Shown: positions 1 through 6,103 of the stretch, piece after piece
Layout of the letters: each line of letters starts with the position of its first letter
Numbering within the stretch: the stretch's first letter is position 1
Assembly (NCBI GenBank): GCA_016765515.1
Contig: JAESPT010000333.1
Coordinates: forward strand, 1 to 10,407
Length of the DNA: 10,407 bases
DNA from: Sneathiella sp.
Lineage (GTDB): Bacteria > Pseudomonadota > Alphaproteobacteria > Sneathiellales > Sneathiellaceae
Direction: 5' to 3'
Translations under genes and position numbers: made by a program
Notes under the pieces: model-generated
Told to the model about the DNA's origin: nothing
The model's input: only the letters and a program-made list of their open reading frames with translations
Database searches by the model: none

Positions 1-266
1 AGTTGACCGTGCCGGTCGAAGGACATTTGGATAGTAACAATGGAGATGTTCTTCGAACTTGGGCGCTTCAGGGGCTCGGTGTCTGTATGAAATCACGCTG
101 GGAAATTGAGACAGAGCTGAAAGAAGGACGATTGATTGAAATCCTTTCAGATTATCGTCCTCAACCGGTAAGTATTTCCGTCCTCTATCCACAAGGGAAA
201 ATAATTTTGCCGAAAGTTCGTTTGTTTATCGACTTTCTGGCCAAATCCTTCCGGAATGAATTTTAG
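1..266 (+). CDS. LysR-type transcriptional regulator, C-terminal fragment (5' end outside window)
   Basis: Only the last 87 codons are visible, in the frame starting at base 3 and ending with TAG at 264-266; the gene begins left of the window. What is seen fits the distal part of a LysR effector-binding domain: an SNNGD segment followed by LQGLGV, then a GRLIEIL segment, a short beta strand ending in LYP, and a closing LPKVRLFIDFL helix, which is the usual end of this family. The DNA-binding helix-turn-helix would be upstream and is not seen, so neither target nor ligand can be named. It converges on the truncated hemoglobin gene with 7 bases between stop codons and no clear hairpin between them. 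Whether it controls the purine genes cannot be judged from here. Family call fairly sure, function unknown. Confidence 0.8.
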   Translation, partial: LTVPVEGHLDSNNGDVLRTWALQGLGVCMKSRWEIETELKEGRLIEILSDYRPQPVSISVLYPQGKIILPKVRLFIDFLAKSFRNEF

Positions 267-273
267 CGCCGCC

Positions 274-702
274 TTATTTGTTTTGGGAATGGATACTTGC
301 CGGATTGTAAAACATACCAAGGGAGAGGCTTTGAGCAATTCGCTCCGCTTTCTCATAAATAAGCTCTGTCTCTTCAGAAGAGAACAGCTCTTCCAGAGTC
401 TCGCGGAAGAGTCCAAGCCATTGTCCAAAGTTTTCAGGGTCGACTTTCATTGGCAGAGACATATGCGCCTGCATGGGATTGCCGGAATAAGCACCTGTTG
501 AGTTTAGAACGGAAGACCAAAATTTGTACATTTTGGGCATATGTTCAGACCAGTGATCTCCAATAGTTCCCTTGAAAATGGGGCCAAGTGTAGGATGAGC
601 TTTCACTTTTTCATAAAAATGATCCACCATTTTTATGATCATGTCATGCTGTATCAGGGTTGGCCGTCGCCGTCGCTCTTCTTCAATTTCTTGGGGATAC
701 AT
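274..702 (-). CDS. Group III truncated hemoglobin
   Basis: A 142-residue cytoplasmic heme protein of the two-over-two globin fold, group III (P), related to Campylobacter Ctb. Seen: HFY near residue 30 (Tyr30 at position B10), LGPIF at 39-43, W51-S-E-H54 with His54 at the distal E7 position, FW at 61-62, a YSG..M..H stretch placing the proximal heme-ligating His at 80, and W95 in the G helix. The expected heme-pocket residues are therefore all present. Family members bind oxygen and nitric oxide and have been tied to nitrosative or oxygen stress, but the reaction here is not known. The basic run ERRRR at 9-13 precedes the globin core. The ATG lies one base after the desulfurase stop, with GGAAG about a dozen bases upstream inside that gene, so it is probably cotranscribed and coupled. 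It is the last gene of the minus-strand series. Confidence 0.93.
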   Translation of the reverse strand: MYPQEIEEERRRRPTLIQHDMIIKMVDHFYEKVKAHPTLGPIFKGTIGDHWSEHMPKMYKFWSSVLNSTGAYSGNPMQAHMSLPMKVDPENFGQWLGLFRETLEELFSSEETELIYEKAERIAQSLSLGMFYNPASIHSQNK

Positions 703-703
703 A

Positions 704-1891
704 TTAAGTCTTCATCTTCCTATAAGCTTCGACGAGAAGACTAGCGGCAAAATCAGCTTCGATCTCTGTGACATAACGCCCCAGTCCCATCCGGACGGTT
801 CCATTGGCTTCCGAAGCGCTTAAACCCATGGCCAAGAGCACATGAGAGGGAGCGTGTGAGGTTGATGCACAGGCGGATCCTGTTGAAAGCGCCAGGGAAG
901 GGTTCGAAAGTAATAAATCTTCGGCATCGATGTCCTTAAAAGTAAAGTTCAGGCAGCCAGGAATGCGCGCGCGCTGATTTCCGTTAAATTGGATTTCGTC
1001 GCCGAGTTCGGATTTAAGTTTATCTTTCACAATTGCCGAAAGATGGAGAAGCTGTTGATCGTCTTTATTTCGGCATTCTTTTGCTAACTGGCATGCTTCT
1101 CCTAATCCGGCAATCAGAGCTGTTGGAAGGGTGCCAGCTCGAATATTCTGTTGATGCTCTCCTCCTTGCGAACTGGAAACAAAGGGTGTCCCACGTTTCA
1201 CATACAGTGCACCAATTCCCTGGGGGCCATAAAGTTTGTGCCCTGAGAGGCTGAGAAGAGTAATCTCGTTTTGTATCACGTCGATTGATTTTGTAGAGAG
1301 GGCTTGTACTGCATCCGTATGAAAGGTGATTTTACGGGTTCTACAAAGAGCTCCGATTTTTTCGATTTCCTGCAAAGTGCCGGTTTCGTTGTTCGCAGCA
1401 TGAATTGAGACAAGAATTGTTTGGGCTGATAAAGCCGCTTCCAGTTTTTTTAATGAAAGTCTGCCATCTTTTTCCACAGGCAAGTACGTAACATCAAAGC
1501 CTTCGTCATTTAACTCGTTCAGGGCGCTGAGTACGGAATTATGCTCTGTTTCAACAGAGATTATGTGGCCTTTTCCCTTGAATTGTCGAGCATATCCCAA
1601 TAGAGCCAAATTGTTGGCTTCTGTTGCCCCGGATGTAAAGATAATTTCATCTGGCCGAGCAGCAATAAGATCAGCAATCTGCTCCTTGGCCTTTTCAATT
1701 TTCTCTTTCGCATCCAGTCCAAATATATGGGTACTACTTGCTGAATTTCCGGGAACTTTCAACGCAGCCACAAGGACCTCATGGACCTGGGGTGCAAGTG
1801 GTGTTGTCGACTGATAATCGAGAAAAAGAGGCAGTTTTATGTTGGCCCCTTTATAGACCACCGTCTCAGTATGATCTGAAATCAAACTCAT
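704..1891 (-). CDS. Cysteine desulfurase (IscS/NifS-like, group I), possible molybdenum-cofactor sulfurase
   Basis: A 395-residue class V aminotransferase fold enzyme that takes sulfur from cysteine, releases alanine and carries the sulfur as a persulfide. Seen: LDYQSTTP at 24-31, SGATEANN at 87-94, His117 in TEH (ring stacking on PLP), NNETG at 167-171, HTDAVQ at 191-196, the PLP-binding Lys219 in LSGHK, and the persulfide-forming Cys341 in STGSACAS on a long group I loop. About 17 extra residues precede the point where IscS begins. The start is fixed by an ATGA overlap with the deaminase stop; the ribosome site before it is poor, which suggests reinitiation by ribosomes finishing that gene. 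No iscU, iscA or iscR is near. Known: Rhodobacter capsulatus NifS4 sulfurates the cofactor bound by XdhC for xanthine dehydrogenase. Inferred: this gene may do the same; general iron-sulfur or tRNA-thiolation sulfur supply remains possible. Confidence 0.93.
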   Translation of the reverse strand: MSLISDHTETVVYKGANIKLPLFLDYQSTTPLAPQVHEVLVAALKVPGNSASSTHIFGLDAKEKIEKAKEQIADLIAARPDEIIFTSGATEANNLALLGYARQFKGKGHIISVETEHNSVLSALNELNDEGFDVTYLPVEKDGRLSLKKLEAALSAQTILVSIHAANNETGTLQEIEKIGALCRTRKITFHTDAVQALSTKSIDVIQNEITLLSLSGHKLYGPQGIGALYVKRGTPFVSSSQGGEHQQNIRAGTLPTALIAGLGEACQLAKECRNKDDQQLLHLSAIVKDKLKSELGDEIQFNGNQRARIPGCLNFTFKDIDAEDLLLSNPSLALSTGSACASTSHAPSHVLLAMGLSASEANGTVRMGLGRYVTEIEADFAASLLVEAYRKMKT

Positions 1892-2898
1892 TGCTTAAGA
1901 TAATCATCCAATCTGGATTGTAATGCCGCTTTTTCCTGAAGATTACAGAATGTCGCATTAAAACCGTTTCTGGCAAGTGTTATTAAATCATCTTTCGAAA
2001 GATCTAGAGCCTCTGCAACCGCGAAATAATTTTCGTTCATATATCCACCGAAATAAGCAGGATCATCTGAATTGATTGTTGCATTGAGGTTCTTATCCAA
2101 CATTTCTCTGAGCGGATGCTGACGCATATCAGTCACTCCGGCCAATTTATAGTTGGAGAGGGGGCAGACCGTAAGGGCCATCTTTGTCGAGGCCAGTCTT
2201 TGGGTGAGAGTGTCATTTTCCAGGCTGCGATTGCCATGATCCAGCCGATCGATTTTTAAAATATCAAGGGCTTCAAAGACATATTCAGGCGGACCTTCTT
2301 CTCCGGCATGGGCAACGGCGAGGAAGCCTTCTTGCTTAGCACGGGCAAAGACATGCGCAAATTTGGAAGGAGGATGTCCTAGTTCAGAAGAATCAAGTCC
2401 AACACCCTTAATTTTATCTTTGTAAGGGAGGGCTTGTTCCAGGGTCTCAAGTGCGGCACTTTCGTCCAGATGACGGAGGAAACACATGATGAGATAGGAG
2501 GAAATACCGAGCTTTTCGGAGCCGTCGACAAGGGCCCGATGAATTCCATTGATCACTGTATCAAATGATATCCCTCGATCTGTATGACCTTGAGGATCAA
2601 AAAAGATCTCTGTGTGAATGACATTCTGAGAATGGATTTTGGTTAGATAAGCCCAGGTTAAATCATAGAAATCCTGTTCGGTTTGGAGGACACCCATGCC
2701 TTGGTAATAAATATCCAGAAAATCCTGAAGGTCGCTGAATTGATATGCGTCACGAACCTCCTCAACTGTTTTAAAGGGAAGGCTAATGTTGTTTTTCTGA
2801 GCAAGGGAAAACATCAATTCTGGTTCAAGGCTACCTTCGATATGAAGATGTAATTCGGCCTTGGGCATGCCTTCAATGAATGCGCGTAGTTGTGTCAT
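1888..2898 (-). CDS. Adenine deaminase (type 2, adenosine deaminase superfamily)
   Basis: A 336-residue zinc amidohydrolase of the cytoplasm. Seen: metal ligands His17 and His19 in ELHLHIEG, His197 in AHAGEE with catalytic Glu200, catalytic His221 in LDHG, and the metal-binding Asp278 in NSDDPAYFGG. Databases usually label such proteins adenosine deaminase. Several segments, however, are those of the adenine-specific branch typified by Pseudomonas aeruginosa PA0148: FFDPQGHTDRG at 99-109, LDSSELGHPPSKF at 168-180 and the PAYFGGY segment. The likely reaction is therefore adenine to hypoxanthine plus ammonia, which feeds xanthine dehydrogenase directly. The ATG at 2896-2898 follows AGGAAG six bases upstream. 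The gene overlaps the desulfurase start by four bases and lies just after the terminator that follows the binding-protein gene. Family certain; base-versus-nucleoside preference inferred from motifs. Confidence 0.92.
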   Translation of the reverse strand: MTQLRAFIEGMPKAELHLHIEGSLEPELMFSLAQKNNISLPFKTVEEVRDAYQFSDLQDFLDIYYQGMGVLQTEQDFYDLTWAYLTKIHSQNVIHTEIFFDPQGHTDRGISFDTVINGIHRALVDGSEKLGISSYLIMCFLRHLDESAALETLEQALPYKDKIKGVGLDSSELGHPPSKFAHVFARAKQEGFLAVAHAGEEGPPEYVFEALDILKIDRLDHGNRSLENDTLTQRLASTKMALTVCPLSNYKLAGVTDMRQHPLREMLDKNLNATINSDDPAYFGGYMNENYFAVAEALDLSKDDLITLARNGFNATFCNLQEKAALQSRLDDYLKQ

Positions 2899-2920
2899 TT
2901 CCCTCTTCCTATTCTTAGCT

Positions 2921-2948
2921 AAAATAAAACCCTCGCCGAACAGTTCAA
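2921..2948 (-). promoter_or_regulatory. Possible weak promoter overlapping the terminator, for the deaminase unit
   Basis: On the minus strand TTGAAC (2943-2948, in the hairpin loop) is followed after 16 bases by TATTTT (2921-2926, in the T-run). Each matches the sigma-70 consensus at about four of six positions. Transcription would start near 2913-2915 and leave a leader of roughly 15 bases carrying the AGGAAG ribosome site. There is little other room for a promoter between terminator and start codon, so the downstream genes need this promoter, read-through, or one inside the binding-protein gene. Weak evidence. Confidence 0.25.
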
Positions 2949-2962
2949 GTCGGCGAGGGTTT
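2921..2962 (-). terminator. Rho-independent terminator after the binding-protein gene
   Basis: A perfect 13-base inverted repeat (2927-2939 and 2950-2962, core CCCTCGCCGA / TCGGCGAGGG) with a 10-base loop. Read on the minus strand it is followed by TTTTATTTT, giving a classical GC-rich hairpin and T-run. It starts 18 bases after the binding-protein stop and ends about 22 bases before the deaminase start. On the plus strand the hairpin is followed only by GGGTTTCATG, so it works mainly for minus-strand transcripts. It divides the locus into an importer unit and a deaminase-desulfurase-hemoglobin unit. Confidence 0.85.
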
Positions 2963-2980
2963 CATGATCGTTAAACGTAC

Positions 2981-4060
2981 TTATTTAGGCAATTTGCCTT
3001 GTACGCCTTCTACATACCAGTCCATGCCGAGAAGAACGCCATCATCAAGCTCTGAACCTGCGGCAACGGCTTCTGAACCGTCTTGCTTATTAAACGGACC
3101 TGCGAATGGTTTTAACGAGCCATCTGTAATCGCTGCTCTGGTTTCTTCAGCAAGTTTAACAACATCCGCTGGAATTGCTGAATTGTAGGGGGCTAATTGT
3201 ACCATGCCGGATTTAAAACCACCCCAGATGTCTTGGGATTTCCAGGTGCCGTCCAAGGCTGCTTTGGTCCGTTCAACATAGTAGCCATCCCAATTATCAA
3301 TAATCGCAGTCAGCTGAGCTTTCGGGGCAAAATGGCCCATATCAGAGGCTTGACCAACCGCCCAAACGCCGCGACTTTCTGCAACCTGCAAAGGAGCAGG
3401 ACTATCTGTGTGCTGAAGAATGATATCTGCGCCCTGATCAATCAACGCTTTAGCCGCGTCGCCTTCTTTGCCGGGATCGTACCAAGTATTTACCCATGTA
3501 ACTTTAATTTGGATGTTCGGGTTCACACTTTTAGCGGCCAAAGCAACTGCATTGATACCACGTATAACTTCCGGAATTGGGAAAGATCCCACATATCCAA
3601 TAATATTGGTTTTTGTCATTTTGCCCGCAATCTTGCCGACAACATAACGGCCTTCATAGAAGCGCGCAGAATAGGTGCTGACATTTTCGCCGCGCTTATA
3701 CCCTGTTGCATGTTCAAATTTCACATTTGGAAACTGTTTTGCAACTTTGAGGGTTGGGTTCATGAAACCAAAGGAAGTCGTATAAATTATCTTGTGGCCG
3801 TCTGCCGCAAGCTGGCGAATAACCCGTTCAGAATCCGGGCCTTCTTTAACGCTTTCCACAAATGTGGTTTTCACTTTGTCGCCGAGAGCCTTTTCTACGG
3901 CTTGACGGCCTAAGTCATGGCGATATGTCCAGCCGTGATCACCGACGGGTCCAACATAGACAAAGCCCACTTTCTCTTCTGCGGATGCGACACCAGAAAC
4001 AAGCATTGTGCCCGCCACTGCTGCTGTACCCAACATAGATGCAATCATTTTTAGTTTCAT
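2981..4060 (-). CDS. BMP-family periplasmic substrate-binding protein of a purine/nucleoside ABC importer
   Basis: A 359-residue exported protein of the BMP/PnrA family, the solute receptor for the neighbouring ABC transporter. The chosen ATG at 4058-4060 gives a typical Sec signal peptide: MKLK, a hydrophobic stretch to about residue 23, and a cleavage site ASA|EE after residue 27. There is no lipobox cysteine, so it should be a free periplasmic protein, unlike the lipoproteins of Gram-positive relatives. A TTG six codons upstream is in frame but would come before the AGGAGA ribosome site. Family landmarks: GFVYVGPVGDHGW at 32-44, HDLGRQAVE at 48-56, YEGRYVVGKIAG at 135-146, YVGSFPIPEVIRGINA at 156-171 and HTDSPAP at 217-223. 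Known family members bind purine nucleosides or related bases; the xdh and deaminase neighbours support a purine, but the exact ligand is inferred. A terminator follows 18 bases past the stop. Confidence 0.92.
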   Translation of the reverse strand: MKLKMIASMLGTAAVAGTMLVSGVASAEEKVGFVYVGPVGDHGWTYRHDLGRQAVEKALGDKVKTTFVESVKEGPDSERVIRQLAADGHKIIYTTSFGFMNPTLKVAKQFPNVKFEHATGYKRGENVSTYSARFYEGRYVVGKIAGKMTKTNIIGYVGSFPIPEVIRGINAVALAAKSVNPNIQIKVTWVNTWYDPGKEGDAAKALIDQGADIILQHTDSPAPLQVAESRGVWAVGQASDMGHFAPKAQLTAIIDNWDGYYVERTKAALDGTWKSQDIWGGFKSGMVQLAPYNSAIPADVVKLAEETRAAITDGSLKPFAGPFNKQDGSEAVAAGSELDDGVLLGMDWYVEGVQGKLPK

Positions 4061-4065
4061 TTTTC

Positions 4066-4071
4066 TCTCCT
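4066..4071 (-). promoter_or_regulatory. Ribosome binding site deciding the binding-protein start
   Basis: AGGAGA on the minus strand, five bases before the ATG at 4060. It is the strongest ribosome site in the importer cluster. It rules out the in-frame TTG at 4076-4078 as the start, and a strong site suits a receptor that is needed in excess over the membrane parts. Confidence 0.75.
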
Positions 4072-4100
4072 CTGTCAAAACTCATTTATCGTGTGTCGTC

Positions 4101-5030
4101 TTATGCCGCTGGATGGAAAATTTTTCCAATGCAGGCGGGAGCATGTTTGCGAATTCGCGACTCATCTTTGGATATTACTACTAGTACGACAATGGTGGCC
4201 AGATAAGGCAACATGGATAATATTTGAGATGGTATGTCAAGCCCTGCAGCCTGTGCATGAAGTTGCAATATGGTGATTCCGCCGAACATATAGGCGCCAA
4301 CAAGAACCAAGCCAGGTTTCCAGGTCGCAAAAACAATAAGGGCAAGGGCAATCCACCCGCGACCAGCTGTCATATTTTCAGCCCACATTGGCGTATAAGC
4401 AAGGGATAGATATGCTCCGCCAATTCCAGACATCGCGCCCCCAAACATGACCGCTGCATATCGAATTCCGATAACCGAATAACCGATGGAATGAGCCGCA
4501 TCATGAGAATCGCCGACGGCGCGTAATATAAGTCCGGCTTTGGTTTTAAAAAGAAACCAACTCACGAGAAAAACCATCAGAAAAGACAAATAAACCAATG
4601 GATCCTGTCCAAACAGGATGGGGCCAATCACCGGTAAATCGGAGAGGCCCCCTATGTTGAGTTTTGCAATTGCCTGAACCGGTTCTCCGACGAAATCCTG
4701 CCCGATTAAAGCACTCAAGCCAATACCAAAGAGTGTCAGTGCAAGGCCCGTCGCTACTTGGTTGGCCATTAAAGACAGTGTCAAAATGCCAAACAAAAAG
4801 GCCATAAAGGCACCGGACAAAGCGGCAACAACAACAGCCAACAAATAATTCCCTGTGAGGGTTGCCGTTATAAAAGCGGCAACTGCACCGACAATCATCA
4901 TGCCTTCAATACCGAGATTTAGAACACCGGATTTCTCCGTCACAAGTTCACCTATACCCGCAAAAACAAGCGGAGTTGCTGCTGTGATAACAGTAAGAAT
5001 TACGGGGATAAACCACTCAAAACCGTTCAT
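4101..5030 (-). CDS. ABC importer inner-membrane permease, BMP/nucleoside class (second permease, YufQ/NupQ-like)
   Basis: A 309-residue, very hydrophobic protein of the BPD_transp_2 family, which also holds the sugar and branched-chain amino acid permeases. Hydrophobic segments are spread over the whole length (for example about residues 6-27, 41-58, 62-88 and 145-163), consistent with 8-10 membrane spans. The family's cytoplasmic-loop signature, GVLNLGIEGMM, is at 35-45, and a conserved FGGAMSGIGGAYLSL stretch lies in the second half. It should pair with the other permease to form the translocation channel for the substrate delivered by the binding protein. The start is set by an ATGA overlap with the upstream permease, with GGAAAGG a few bases before it. 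The binding-protein gene follows after 40 bases. Confidence 0.93.
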   Translation of the reverse strand: MNGFEWFIPVILTVITAATPLVFAGIGELVTEKSGVLNLGIEGMMIVGAVAAFITATLTGNYLLAVVVAALSGAFMAFLFGILTLSLMANQVATGLALTLFGIGLSALIGQDFVGEPVQAIAKLNIGGLSDLPVIGPILFGQDPLVYLSFLMVFLVSWFLFKTKAGLILRAVGDSHDAAHSIGYSVIGIRYAAVMFGGAMSGIGGAYLSLAYTPMWAENMTAGRGWIALALIVFATWKPGLVLVGAYMFGGITILQLHAQAAGLDIPSQILSMLPYLATIVVLVVISKDESRIRKHAPACIGKIFHPAA

Positions 5031-6103
5031 GACGCGGCCTTTCCGAAACGAGCTAAACGAAATCGATAATTAACCAGCACATCACAGGCCAACAAATAAA
5101 AGAGGATCATGCCTTGAAAGACACCGGTAACAGCGACTGGGAGGCCAAGGTTTATTTGTGCCGTTTCCCCGCCCAGATAGGTGAGTGCCATCAGCAATCC
5201 CGCGAAAATGATACCAACAGGATGCAGGCGGCCCAAAAAGGCAACAATAATCGCGGTAAATCCGTATCCGGGTGAAATGGAGGGTAGGAGTTGTCCGACC
5301 GGACCGGCAACTTCTGATACACCGGCAATACCCGCCATAGCACCACCAAACAGCAGACAGAACCAGACAATTTTTTTCTGGCTGAAACCGGCATAACTCC
5401 CTGCTTTTGGTGCAGCGCCAATAACTTTAATCTGGAAACCGACAAGGGTTTTACCAAGCATAAACCAAGTCCCTAAGGCGGCAAGAAGGGCGAGAATTGT
5501 CCCAAAATGAAGTCGCGTTCCCTCCAGAAGAATGGGCATTGTTGCACTGTCACTGAAAATTCTGGATTCAGGGAAATTATATCCGTCGGGATCTTTCCAT
5601 GATCCGTGAACAAGCAAGCTCAAGAGAAGAAGCGCGACATAAACCAGCATCAAACTTGTTAAAATCTCATTGGCGTTAAATCGCGTCTTGAGAAAAGCCG
5701 GAATTGCGCCCCAAAGAGCGCCGCCGATAGCGCCCATAACAATCATAATGGGGAGAAGGAAAACGCTGTCCACATCATGAAAGTAGATGAAGACGCCGCC
5801 GCCAAAAATTGCCCCTAGTGTCAATTGCCCTTCTGCGCCAATATTCCACACATTGGCCCGAAAACCAACGGACAGGCCAATGGCACACAGGATCAGCGGG
5901 GTCGCTTTTACCAGCAGTTCCGTTGCACCATATTGGTTGTTGATAGGGACAATGAAGAAATTCTTCAGCGCCTCGATAGGATCGACGCCTAAAATCTTGA
6001 ACAGAACAATTCCTGTTAGAACGGTCAATAGAAGCGCCAAAATTGGCGTTACATAAACCATGGAATGAGAGGATTCGGGCCTCTTTTCAATCTTAAGCAA
6101 CAC
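5027..6103 (-). CDS. ABC importer inner-membrane permease, BMP/nucleoside class (first permease, YufP/NupP-like)
   Basis: About 358 residues, BPD_transp_2 family. After a short charged N-terminus it has a long membrane segment (about 17-38), the signature loop NVWNIGAEGQLTLGA at 84-98, and further spans including the GGALWGAIPAFLKTRFNANEI region, where the loop is thought to touch the ATPase in this family. A longer reading frame opens at a GTG at 6140-6142, but that would overlap the ATPase gene by 50 bases without a ribosome site. I prefer GTG at 6101-6103, nine bases after AGAGGG and overlapping the ATPase stop by 11 bases; a TTG directly after it is also possible. It ends in an ATGA overlap with the second permease, so the two should be made in equal amounts. 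Confidence 0.92.
   Translation of the reverse strand: MLLKIEKRPESSHSMVYVTPILALLLTVLTGIVLFKILGVDPIEALKNFFIVPINNQYGATELLVKATPLILCAIGLSVGFRANVWNIGAEGQLTLGAIFGGGVFIYFHDVDSVFLLPIMIVMGAIGGALWGAIPAFLKTRFNANEILTSLMLVYVALLLLSLLVHGSWKDPDGYNFPESRIFSDSATMPILLEGTRLHFGTILALLAALGTWFMLGKTLVGFQIKVIGAAPKAGSYAGFSQKKIVWFCLLFGGAMAGIAGVSEVAGPVGQLLPSISPGYGFTAIIVAFLGRLHPVGIIFAGLLMALTYLGGETAQINLGLPVAVTGVFQGMILFYLLACDVLVNYRFRLARFGKAAS

Noticed and set aside
264..276. Search for a shared bidirectional terminator between the converging LysR and hemoglobin genes
   Set aside because: Only 7 bases separate the stops and no hairpin with a T-run could be found there; termination must occur inside the opposing gene or depend on Rho.
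3197..3913. A 238-codon open frame on the plus strand
   Set aside because: It lies wholly antisense to the receptor gene, matches no recognisable family and has no ribosome site; it is a shadow of the coding strand's composition.
4071..4083. A TTGACA sequence just before the receptor gene, looking like a -35 box
   Set aside because: A -10 element 17 bases later would fall inside the coding start and put the transcript start downstream of the ribosome site and ATG; the match overlaps the Shine-Dalgarno region by chance.
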